From: [Flexibacter] sp. ATCC 35103
Lineage (GTDB): Bacteria > Bacteroidota > Bacteroidia > Flavobacteriales > Flavobacteriaceae
Direction of reading: 5' to 3'
Length of the DNA stretch: 64,000 bases
NCBI RefSeq assembly: GCF_001975985.1
Contig: NZ_MTQF01000004.1
Location: 153,836 to 217,835 of the forward strand
Each line of letters starts with the position of its first letter. The first letter of the stretch is position 1. A program made the position numbers and the translations under genes. This document shows positions 1-8,569 of this stretch, piece after piece. The notes beneath the pieces are model-generated. The model did no database searches, was not told where the DNA came from, and was given only the letters and a program-made list of their open reading frames with translations.

Positions 1-976
1 TTTCATACAACATTGTTACATTTTTCAAACCTTTAAAGTTTTTAGGTTCCAGCGGCGTTTTTTTAATACTGGCAATAAGCTGTACTTTAAAGAAAATTCC
101 TTTTGGAGCATTCTTCGCAGCTGCAGCACTTTCTACAACCTTTGTTTTAGTTGGTGTCGAAGTATCTTTTGCAGGTCTTGCTTCTATCATTTCGGTATTA
201 CCTGACCCAAAATATTCTCTTTTATAACTTAAAATAGCTTCTGCAATCGCTTTTGCAATATCATCCTGTCCTTCTTCTGAATTTAAAATATTGCCTTCTG
301 TTGGATTAGAAACAAAGCCGGTTTCTACTAAAACTCTTGGCATATACGCTTTATGAAGTACCATAAAAGGTGCTTGCTTTACGCCTCCTTGTCTTAGTTT
401 TTTTCCTAGTTTTTCAAAATTATCTTCAATTTTACTCGCTAATGATATACTGTTATCCTGATATTCTTCCTGCATTAGGGTCAATCCGATCATAGATTCA
501 GGAGAGTTAGGATCATAACCTTCATATTTACGTTTATAATCTTTCTCTAAGGTAATAACGGAGTTCTCTTTTTTTGCAGCCTCAAGATTCGATGCCAATT
601 TACTTAAACCCATTACATAAGTCTCTGTTCCATCTGCAGCTGTATTTTTATTGGCATTACAGTGAATAGAAACGAAAATATTTGAATTTGCCCTGTTCGC
701 AATATTGGCTCTTTCGACCAAATCGATAAAAACATCTGTTTTACGCGTATAAATTACATTTACGTTTGGACTGGCTTCTAATATTTTCCCGACTTTTAAA
801 ACAATAGCCAAAGCAATATTTTTTTCAATCCGCCCGCTATAAACAGCTCCAAAGTCATGATCACCATGTCCCGCATCAAGTGTTACCTTAAAAACATTTG
901 ATTGGCTATAGGCAGAAAAAGACAATATCGTTAGAAAAAAAGTAAATATTACTTTAATTGTGTTAAATCTATTCAT
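1..976 (-). CDS. N-acetylmuramoyl-L-alanine amidase (Amidase_3), C-terminus outside the window
   Basis: Peptidoglycan hydrolase of the Zn-dependent Amidase_3 family, which cuts the bond between N-acetylmuramic acid and the stem peptide in the periplasm. The ATG at 974-976 starts a signal peptide (about residues 1-24, ending SAYSQ). Predicted zinc ligands are H37 in DAGHG, E51 and H105 in SIHCNA, and the late VETGF motif carries the catalytic glutamate. After a low-complexity linker rich in Thr, Lys and Ala, a segment beginning FKVQLIAS looks like the start of a SPOR-type peptidoglycan-binding domain. The reading frame is open to base 1, so the C-terminus is missing. It is divergent from the LptD gene with about 50-130 bp between starts, depending on the lptD start. 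Family assignment is firm; the physiological role (cell separation or turnover) is inferred. Confidence 0.9.
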   Translation of the reverse strand, partial: MNRFNTIKVIFTFFLTILSFSAYSQSNVFKVTLDAGHGDHDFGAVYSGRIEKNIALAIVLKVGKILEASPNVNVIYTRKTDVFIDLVERANIANRANSNIFVSIHCNANKNTAADGTETYVMGLSKLASNLEAAKKENSVITLEKDYKRKYEGYDPNSPESMIGLTLMQEEYQDNSISLASKIEDNFEKLGKKLRQGGVKQAPFMVLHKAYMPRVLVETGFVSNPTEGNILNSEEGQDDIAKAIAEAILSYKREYFGSGNTEMIEARPAKDTSTPTKTKVVESAAAAKNAPKGIFFKVQLIASIKKTPLEPKNFKGLKNVTMLYE

Positions 977-1025
977 AAATGTAAAAGTTAATTTTAATAA
1001 AACGTAACAGCTATAATTTTTACAA

Positions 1026-3755
1026 TTGATTATTTTTGACAAAAAATTATATGTAAGTTTGACATGTCAAAAAACAAGCCATAATTTTACAAAAATAGCA
1101 TTTAAACCTTTGCATACAAACTTATTTAATATCGTTTTATTATCATTTTTCCTAACATTAGGATGTGGTAATTTATATTCGCAAGAGATAAAAAACAAAA
1201 AAAAGCCATTATCAACTGTAAAACAATCAGATAAGCCTGAAATTACAGTAAAAGACACTATAAAACTTGATACTGTTAGGGCAAAAAAGACTTTTCTTGA
1301 TGCTCCAACAAAATACAAAGCCAAAGATTACGCAAAGTACGACAAGAAAACAAATACGCTAACTTTATATAATGAAGCGGAATTATACTATAAAGATGTT
1401 GAGCTAAAATCAGGTATTATTGTACTTAATACTGAAAAAGATGAAGTTTATGCAGGAAGAATTAAAGATTCTGCGGGCGTTTTAGTACAATATCCTAACT
1501 TTAAACAAGGCGCCAGCGAAGTTCAGCCTGATTCTATTCGTTTTAATTTTAAAACTAAAAAGGCATTAATTTATAATTCGAGAACTGAACAAGGAGAATT
1601 TAAAATTAAAGCTGCAGTTACTAAAAAAGAGAACGATTCGGTTTATTTCTTAAAAGGGGCGCGCTTTACGACTTCACAAGACATCGATAATCCTGAATAT
1701 TATTTCCAGACTAATAAAGTAAAGTTTATTCCGGGTAAAAAAGTAATTACCGGTTTAACTAATATGGTAATTGCTGATGTTCCTACTCCACTGGCTTTAC
1801 CTTTTGCTTATTTCCCTATGAGTCAGGAAAAAAGTGTTTCGGGTATTATTATACCAAGTTATAACGATTCTAATACCAGAGGTTTCTCCTTGCAGAACAT
1901 GGGGTATTATTTTGCTTTAAGCGAAAATTATGATCTGACCGTTTTAGGAGATTACTATACAAATGGTAGTTACGCCATGCGTTTTGAATCAGCTTATGCA
2001 GAACGCTATAAATACAGAGGAAATATTAATGTACGTTTTGAAAATCTGATCAATAGTGAGCGTGGTTATCCTGATTACAGCAAACAAAGCATTTACAATA
2101 TCCAGTGGTCTCATGCAAAAGACACAAAATCGAATCCAAATTCAAGTTTTTCTGCCTCTGTAAATATGGGTAGTAGTAAATACTTTAAAAGATCTATTAA
2201 TCAGGCAAACGTAGGATCAAATTTAAATAACACATTAAATTCATCGATCTCTTACAACAAAACCTTTAATACCATACCACAAGCACGTTTTTCATTGACT
2301 GCGACACATTCACAAAATACACAAACAGAACAAATTCAGATGACTTTACCGGCTTTACAGGCCAGTGTTGATCGTGTATATCCTTTTGTTGGAAAAGATG
2401 GTGTTAAAAAAGGACTTATCAAAAACATCAATTTACAATATAACCTGAGTGGTAAAAACAATTTTAACACAACAGATTCCTTGTTTTTCAAGCCACAGAT
2501 GTTTAGAGATGCACAAATAGGTATGCAGCACAGTATTCCTATCAGCACCAATTTTAAAGTATTTAAATATTTCAGTGCCGGAGCATCTACAAATTATCAG
2601 GAAACCTGGGTTACCAAAACTATAGATAAAAATTACGATTACGATCAAAGTAAAGTGATCGATAAAACGGTAAATGGTTTTGACGCTTACAGAACGTATA
2701 ATTTCAGCACAAATTTAGGAACTACGATTTACGGTACATTTAATTTTGGAAGTGACAAAAAAATCCAATCAATTCGTCACGTCATGAGACCAACCGTAAC
2801 TTACTCTTACACACCAAGTTTCGATCAATATTACAACAATTATACCGTTGACGCTACCGGAAGAATCTCTACTTATTCGAGATTTGATGGCGGTATTTTT
2901 GGAGCTCCTGGAAAAAGCAATTCAAACATTGTATCTTTTGCTTTAAGCAATACTTTTGAAGCTAAAGTAAGGGACAGTGACAGCACAAAAACAGAGCCTA
3001 AAAAAATAATGCTGTTAAACAACTTAAACTTCAGTACAAGTTATAATTTTAATGCTGACGGAAAAGAAAGTTTAGCCTGGCAGCCAGTACTTGTAAGTGG
3101 TGGAACTCAGCTTTTTGACAATAAAATGAATGTCAATTTTGGTGCTACGTTAGATCCATATGCTATCGACAATGGCGGAGCCAGAATAAACACTTACAAT
3201 ATTGATAATGGCGGAAGTTTGTTTAGAATGACCAGCGCTAACGTTACATTGAATTATTCGTTCTCAAACAAAGGAACCGGAAAAGAGGAAAATAAGCAAA
3301 GTGAACGGAATGGTGGTCGTAAAGATGATTTATTCGGAACAAATACGGACTTAAATGACAGCAGAAATAGTCAATTTGCGAATGAAAAAGATGATGATAA
3401 AGATGTTATAACCGAATTTTTTAATTCTAAAATTCCGTGGGATATGACAATGGCTTATTCATTAACGTATTCAAATGTCAATCGTGAAAACAAAATTACC
3501 GGTAATTCTATCATGATTTCAGCCAATATGGATATTACTCCTAAATGGAAAGGTGGAGTTTCAACCGGTTACGATTTTGTTCAAAAAGGGGTTACTTTTA
3601 CCCAATTTCGTTTCGAAAGGGATTTATTAAGCTGGAGAATGGCTTTTAACTGGACTCCACTGGGTGTAAACTCAAACTGGAATTTCTTTATCGGAATTAA
3701 ATCCGGAATGCTTAGTGACATCAAATGGAACAAACGAAGCACTTCTAACCGATAA
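1026..3755 (+). CDS. lptD: LptD-like LPS assembly outer-membrane protein
   Basis: Predicted outer-membrane barrel that inserts lipopolysaccharide into the outer leaflet. The N-terminal part (about residues 95-260) is an OstA/LptA-like beta-jellyroll and the rest is a long beta-barrel of alternating aromatic and polar strands. An acidic, Asn-rich insert lies near residues 755-800. A signal peptide-like stretch runs from about residue 29 to 53, ending NLYSQ. No in-frame ATG or GTG exists near the start: the coordinates use the TTG at 1026, but TTG at 1059 or 1110 are alternatives, and 1110 gives the most compact signal peptide. The mature part contains no cysteine, so the disulfides of E. coli LptD cannot form. 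The divergent amidase and downstream RidA are its neighbours. Confidence 0.8.
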   Translation: MIIFDKKLYVSLTCQKTSHNFTKIAFKPLHTNLFNIVLLSFFLTLGCGNLYSQEIKNKKKPLSTVKQSDKPEITVKDTIKLDTVRAKKTFLDAPTKYKAKDYAKYDKKTNTLTLYNEAELYYKDVELKSGIIVLNTEKDEVYAGRIKDSAGVLVQYPNFKQGASEVQPDSIRFNFKTKKALIYNSRTEQGEFKIKAAVTKKENDSVYFLKGARFTTSQDIDNPEYYFQTNKVKFIPGKKVITGLTNMVIADVPTPLALPFAYFPMSQEKSVSGIIIPSYNDSNTRGFSLQNMGYYFALSENYDLTVLGDYYTNGSYAMRFESAYAERYKYRGNINVRFENLINSERGYPDYSKQSIYNIQWSHAKDTKSNPNSSFSASVNMGSSKYFKRSINQANVGSNLNNTLNSSISYNKTFNTIPQARFSLTATHSQNTQTEQIQMTLPALQASVDRVYPFVGKDGVKKGLIKNINLQYNLSGKNNFNTTDSLFFKPQMFRDAQIGMQHSIPISTNFKVFKYFSAGASTNYQETWVTKTIDKNYDYDQSKVIDKTVNGFDAYRTYNFSTNLGTTIYGTFNFGSDKKIQSIRHVMRPTVTYSYTPSFDQYYNNYTVDATGRISTYSRFDGGIFGAPGKSNSNIVSFALSNTFEAKVRDSDSTKTEPKKIMLLNNLNFSTSYNFNADGKESLAWQPVLVSGGTQLFDNKMNVNFGATLDPYAIDNGGARINTYNIDNGGSLFRMTSANVTLNYSFSNKGTGKEENKQSERNGGRKDDLFGTNTDLNDSRNSQFANEKDDDKDVITEFFNSKIPWDMTMAYSLTYSNVNRENKITGNSIMISANMDITPKWKGGVSTGYDFVQKGVTFTQFRFERDLLSWRMAFNWTPLGVNSNWNFFIGIKSGMLSDIKWNKRSTSNR
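1054..1061 (+). promoter_or_regulatory. candidate -7 element TAAGTTTG upstream of or within the 5' end of lptD
   Basis: TAAGTTTG matches the Bacteroidota primary-sigma consensus TAnnTTTG exactly. A TTTG at 1035-1038 lies upstream with a 15-base gap, which is short for a -33 element. A second match, TATTTTTG, occurs at 1031-1038. If the 1054 element is used, transcription would start near 1068 and the functional lptD start would be the TTG at 1110. This is pattern matching only. Confidence 0.3.
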
Positions 3756-3873
3756 CATTATCATTCAAAACATATGTTGGTTATCGTGAAATTAGGCTTA
3801 AACATTTAATCTTAATTTCATAATACCTGATTAAACTATAATTCTTCAATTTAGTATCTTAATAACTATTACT

Positions 3874-4254
3874 ATGAAAAAGATCATTTTTACAGAGAAA
3901 GCACCAGCTCCAATCGGGCCTTATAATCAAGCTGTATTATCAGGAAATACACTTTATGCTTCTGGTCAGATTGCAATAAACCCGGCTTCAGGAGAACTTA
4001 TTACAGAAAACATTAATGATGAAACAAAGCAGGTAATGGAAAACATTGCAGCAATTTTAGACGCTGCAGGTATGACTTTTGAAAACGTAGTTAAAGCTAC
4101 TATCTTCATCATGGATATGAATAATTTTGCCGCAATAAACACTATTTACGGTTCTTATTTTAATGAAAAAACAGCTCCGGCACGTGAAACGGTGCAAGTT
4201 GCATGTTTACCAAAAAACGTAAATGTAGAAATTTCTATAATTGCTGTACAATAG
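3874..4254 (+). CDS. ridA: RidA family reactive-intermediate deaminase
   Basis: A 126-residue YjgF/YER057c/UK114 protein. RidA hydrolyses reactive enamine/imine intermediates released by PLP enzymes such as threonine dehydratase, protecting cytosolic PLP enzymes. Family hallmarks are visible: the N-terminal APAPIGPYNQA, the GQIA segment, and the C-terminal APARETVQVACLP with the conserved arginine that binds the substrate carboxylate. Length is normal for the family. It lies 118 bp after lptD on the same strand. Its last 20 bases overlap the 3' end of the convergent methylglyoxal synthase paralogue, so the two stop regions are interlocked. No separate terminator is visible between them. Confidence 0.93.
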   Translation: MKKIIFTEKAPAPIGPYNQAVLSGNTLYASGQIAINPASGELITENINDETKQVMENIAAILDAAGMTFENVVKATIFIMDMNNFAAINTIYGSYFNEKTAPARETVQVACLPKNVNVEISIIAVQ

Positions 4255-4618
4255 CATTCAATACTAATTGTGCCGTTGCTTCGTTAGTCGCCAGCGGCAC
4301 ATTATGAACATCACAAATCCTGAGCAGCATATTCACATCAACTTCATGAGCATGACTTGCCAAAGGATCTTTAAAGAAAAAGACCGTATTAATACTGCCT
4401 TCTGCTACTTTTGAAGCAATCTGAGCATCACCTCCCATACTGCAAGGCAACATTTTTTTTACTTTAAATCCTGATTTTTCTGCATTCCTGCCTAATAATC
4501 CTGTGGCAATAAGTTTTACTCTTTCATTTTTCAGTGTGATACCGTTTTTTATAAGAAACTGGATCATATCTGCTTTTTTATTATCATGTGCAATAATTGC
4601 AATTATATGTTTTTTCAT
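4235..4618 (-). CDS. diverged methylglyoxal synthase paralogue
   Basis: A 127-residue MgsA-fold protein, clearly paralogous to the gene at 4816-5190. The C-terminal halves are almost the same (both have FFFKDPLASHAHEVD and DVHNVPLATNEA). The conserved H11, D12 and K15 and the catalytic aspartate D64 of MGGD are kept. The phosphate-binding parts are not: the ATGTTG loop has become ATGLLG (L41, L42) and the SGPMGGD loop has become PCSMGGD (P58, C59). In E. coli MgsA the matching Thr and Ser/Gly residues hold the phosphate of dihydroxyacetone phosphate. The fold is therefore secure but methylglyoxal synthase activity is doubtful. A terminator lies upstream, between it and the other copy, so it probably has its own promoter. 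It overlaps the convergent ridA stop. Confidence 0.8.
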   Translation of the reverse strand: MKKHIIAIIAHDNKKADMIQFLIKNGITLKNERVKLIATGLLGRNAEKSGFKVKKMLPCSMGGDAQIASKVAEGSINTVFFFKDPLASHAHEVDVNMLLRICDVHNVPLATNEATAQLVLNAIVQQL

Positions 4619-4754
4619 AATTTTAACAATAAATTTATTACCGAAATTACATTAAAAAAACAAGCTTATAGAAATTAAAACAATGAATATCAAATATTTA
4701 ACAGATGCAAAAATTAAAAAACCAATGAGAACAACAGAATAGCTAAGATTTAAA

Positions 4755-4790
4755 CAAAAAAAAACCGCTCAATAAATGAAACGGTTTTTT
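4755..4790 (-). terminator. intrinsic terminator after the canonical mgsA copy
   Basis: Inverted repeat with arms 4759-4767 and 4782-4790 (AAAAAACCG / CGGTTTTTT) around a 14-base loop. It is A-rich on one side and T-rich on the other, so it would stop minus-strand transcription leaving the mgsA copy at 4816-5190. It separates the two paralogues. Confidence 0.7.
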
Positions 4791-4815
4791 GAATATTAGT
4801 TATATAAGTAATTTT

Positions 4816-5190
4816 CTATAATTGCAGTGCGATGGCATTAAGCAATAACTGAGCAGAAGCTTCGTTTGTTGCCAGGGGAACATTATGTACATCACAAACA
4901 CGAATAAGCATGTTAATATCGACTTCATGAGCGTGACTTGCAAGCGGATCTTTAAAAAAGAAAACCATTTGTGTTTTGCCTTCGGCTACACGGGCAGCAA
5001 TCTGGGCATCACCTCCCATTGGTCCTGAAAGCTTTCTTTTTACCTTAAATCCAGCATTTATAGCTTTACTTCCGGTTGTTCCTGTTGCGATCAATTTAAT
5101 GTTTTCCTGAAGAAGAAGGGTTTTGTTTTTGTTTAAAAACTGAACCATATCTGCTTTTTTTCCATCGTGAGCTATAATAGCAATTTCCAT
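4816..5190 (-). CDS. mgsA: methylglyoxal synthase
   Basis: Converts dihydroxyacetone phosphate to methylglyoxal and phosphate, a bypass that relieves phosphosugar build-up in upper glycolysis. All expected active-site elements are present in this 124-residue cytosolic protein: H8, D9 and K12, the phosphate loop ATGTTG (35-40), SGPMGGD (55-61) with the catalytic aspartate D61, and the HAHEVD segment with the conserved His and Asp. It is shorter than the E. coli protein because it lacks the E. coli C-terminal tail. It sits 12 bp downstream of the BadF-type kinase gene and is probably co-transcribed with it. The nearby gapA and pfkA genes fit a link to glycolytic flux. A terminator follows. Confidence 0.9.
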   Translation of the reverse strand: MEIAIIAHDGKKADMVQFLNKNKTLLLQENIKLIATGTTGSKAINAGFKVKRKLSGPMGGDAQIAARVAEGKTQMVFFFKDPLASHAHEVDINMLIRVCDVHNVPLATNEASAQLLLNAIALQL

Positions 5191-5202
5191 ATGTTACTTT
5201 TA

Positions 5203-6054
5203 TTATTGATTAGCAACGTGATAAGCTATCAATCCGTCAATAGGTCTTCTTAAAACATTACCCAATTGAAGTTCATACTTATCAAATGTCTCTTGTAATT
5301 CGTCTTTCAGGTAAAAAGCAATCGAACCTACAAAATGAACCGGAATTTCTTTACAGTTATCATACTGTTTGATGTAGTTTTTTACAAAAGATTTCATTCC
5401 TTTAAAAATGATTTTTCTGCAAAACTCAGTATCCTTATGTTTGATTAGGAACTTTGCAAAAGTCGCTAAATAAGCATTTGGATTTGGCTCTTTGTATAAT
5501 TTGTTTTTAATAAAATCAGGATCTAAATCATATTCTTTTTCAAATTCTACTGCCAGTTCTTTTGGCATTTTATTGAAATAATATTTTCTGATTAATTCTT
5601 TTCCAAAAACATTTCCGCTACAATCATCCATAGCAATATAGCCTAATGACTGAACTTTTTGATGCAATAATTTTCCATCAAAATAACTACAGTTAGAACC
5701 TGTTCCTAAAATACTTACGATTGCTTCTTCTCCTTTTGGAGTTGTTGCATAAACCGCTGCATAGGTATCTTCATGAACTTCTACTATAGCGTTGCTAAAA
5801 TATTCCTGAAATATTTGAGAAAGTGATGTTTGCATTCTCTCCGTTCCACAACCTGCTCCGTAAAAGAACAAATGAGTGGCATTTTTTTTATTTTGCAGAA
5901 TATCAAAACGGTCATTTAATCTTGAAATAATTTCAGGACCGTCAAGAATTTCAGGATTTAATCCTAAAGTTTGTGTGGTGAATAATACTTTTCCATTATC
6001 ATCAATTGCAATCCAATCGGCTTTAGTAGATCCACTATCAACTATTAATTTCAT
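5203..6054 (-). CDS. BadF/BadG/BcrA-type sugar kinase, probable N-acetylglucosamine kinase
   Basis: ASKHA-fold kinase of 283 residues. The first phosphate motif is DSGSTKADW at residues 6-14, and a second, LGTGSNC, lies near residues 116-122, as in BadF/BcrAD-family amino-sugar kinases. Members of this group phosphorylate GlcNAc at C6 in many Bacteroidota; the GlcNAc assignment here is by family and context, not by a diagnostic residue. It would feed GlcNAc-6-phosphate to the NagB/PIG-L fusion at 54593-56506. It is followed after 12 bp by mgsA, which suggests an operon, and is separated from upstream gapA by a strong terminator. The start is the ATG at 6052-6054. Confidence 0.75.
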   Translation of the reverse strand: MKLIVDSGSTKADWIAIDDNGKVLFTTQTLGLNPEILDGPEIISRLNDRFDILQNKKNATHLFFYGAGCGTERMQTSLSQIFQEYFSNAIVEVHEDTYAAVYATTPKGEEAIVSILGTGSNCSYFDGKLLHQKVQSLGYIAMDDCSGNVFGKELIRKYYFNKMPKELAVEFEKEYDLDPDFIKNKLYKEPNPNAYLATFAKFLIKHKDTEFCRKIIFKGMKSFVKNYIKQYDNCKEIPVHFVGSIAFYLKDELQETFDKYELQLGNVLRRPIDGLIAYHVANQ

Positions 6055-6135
6055 TTTATTTAGTTTTTGGATTAGTTTTCTTTAACTAAATAAAAAGTGT
6101 GTTTTTTACATTAATTAAAGGCATAACAAAATAAG

Positions 6136-6167
6136 AAAATCCCGTTACTTTGAAATAACGGGATTTT
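6136..6167 (-). terminator. intrinsic terminator downstream of gapA
   Basis: Perfect 12-bp inverted repeat AAAATCCCGTTA (6136-6147) and TAACGGGATTTT (6156-6167) with an 8-base loop. It follows the gapA stop codon on the minus strand and separates gapA from the kinase-mgsA unit. Confidence 0.85.
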
Positions 6168-6183
6168 GCAAAAATATATAATA

Positions 6184-7212
<1,029 letters not shown>

Positions 7213-7276
7213 TTATTACACTAATTTAAAGTCTAATTTCCTCACAATAAACTTCTTTCCTTTTTAAACTTTTATT

Positions 7277-8263
7277 TTATGTTGACATGATATCAGATAC
7301 TCTCAAAAGCTCTCTATCTATCTCAGATTTACCTTTAATTGCCTGTTCAAGAGGTGTTAAAGCAACTTTATCTGCTTGCAGACCCACCATGTAATTTGAT
7401 TTACCTTCGATTAGTGATTCTACTGCCTTTACACCTAAACGGCTTGCTAAAACACGATCAAAACAAGATGGTGAACCACCACGCTGCATGTGTCCTAATA
7501 CGGATACCCTTACATCGTACTCAGGCAAATTAGCTTCAACGTAATCTTTTAATTCGAATACGTTTTTACCAATTTTATCCCCTTCGGCAATAACAACTAT
7601 ACTTGATGATTTTCCTGAAGCTTTACTTTTTTGAAGAGAGTCCAGTAATCTGTCCAGACCTAAATCTTCTTCAGGAATAAGAATTTCTTCTGCACCTGCA
7701 CCAATTCCGGCATTAAGAGCAATATGTCCGGCATCTCTACCCATAACCTCTACAAAAAACAGACGATTATGTGAACTGGCAGTATCTCTAATTTTATCAA
7801 TACAATCTACTACTGTATTCAAAGCAGTATCATACCCTAAAGTATGGCTGGTGCCAAAAATATCATTATCGATTGTACCGGGAATTCCCATTACAGGAAA
7901 ACCGTATTCTGAATTGAATATTAATCCTCCGGTAAAACTTCCGTCACCACCTATTACAACCAGAGCATCAACTCCTGCTTTTAATAGATTTTCGTGGGCT
8001 TTTTTTCTACCTTCCGGTGTTCTAAACTCAACTGAACGAGCAGATTTTAAGATCGTTCCGCCTTTGTTTACAATATTATTTACGCTTCGGGGTCCCATTT
8101 CTTTGAAATCTCCTTCGATCATTCCCTGATACCCTCTATAAATTCCTATGCATTCTATATTATGATAAGCACATGTTCGAACAACTGATCGTATTGCGGC
8201 ATTCATTCCTGGTGAGTCTCCTCCCGATGTAAGAACACCAACTTTTTTTATTGTTTTTGGCAT
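7277..8263 (-). CDS. pfkA: ATP-dependent 6-phosphofructokinase
   Basis: Phosphorylates fructose-6-phosphate to fructose-1,6-bisphosphate, the committed step of glycolysis. The 328-residue protein has the group A features: LTSGGDSPGMNAAIR at the N-terminus, GGDGS (glycine rather than aspartate at the second position of the ATP/PPi discriminating site, which favours ATP), the catalytic PGTIDNDI, MGRDAGHIAL for sugar binding and GHMQRGGSPS near the C-terminus. The start is the ATG at 8261-8263. It is located upstream of gapA, and fructose-6-phosphate made from GlcNAc by the NagB fusion further along the window would enter here. Confidence 0.97.
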   Translation of the reverse strand: MPKTIKKVGVLTSGGDSPGMNAAIRSVVRTCAYHNIECIGIYRGYQGMIEGDFKEMGPRSVNNIVNKGGTILKSARSVEFRTPEGRKKAHENLLKAGVDALVVIGGDGSFTGGLIFNSEYGFPVMGIPGTIDNDIFGTSHTLGYDTALNTVVDCIDKIRDTASSHNRLFFVEVMGRDAGHIALNAGIGAGAEEILIPEEDLGLDRLLDSLQKSKASGKSSSIVVIAEGDKIGKNVFELKDYVEANLPEYDVRVSVLGHMQRGGSPSCFDRVLASRLGVKAVESLIEGKSNYMVGLQADKVALTPLEQAIKGKSEIDRELLRVSDIMST

Positions 8264-8569
8264 TATTTAAGTATTAAAGTGTAAAATTAGCAAACATTCA
8301 CCACTTTTCGGGTTATGTTTATAATAAATTAATAAAATATGTTAAATTCAAACGTTTTCGTTAATAAGTTTTTCGATAGTAAAAAATTCATTTAAAATAA
8401 TAAAAGCCACTTATTTTAATTAAATCTTTAAAATTAACAATACATAAATGAAGTGTTATAAAAATCTATAACTTTAAATATATCGTAAAATTTATGAGCC
8501 GCTAAATTTAGCATAAAAAAACCATTCGCGGTAACGAATGGTTTTATATATGGTTATTTTAACAATCTT
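8264..8569. other. 306-bp AT-rich gap between tamB and pfkA
   Basis: Contains the tamB terminator at its right end and, by position, the pfkA promoter. No coding frame or recognised repeat was seen in it, and no exact TAnnTTTG match was found on the minus strand. Confidence 0.6.
8518..8545 (-). terminator. intrinsic terminator downstream of tamB
   Basis: Perfect 11-bp inverted repeat AAAACCATTCG (8518-8528) and CGAATGGTTTT (8535-8545) with a 6-base loop, 25 bp past the tamB stop codon on the minus strand. Confidence 0.8.

Noticed and set aside
4235..4618. Pseudogene of methylglyoxal synthase
   Set aside because: The frame is intact and the C-terminal half strongly conserved; the changes are confined to the phosphate loops.
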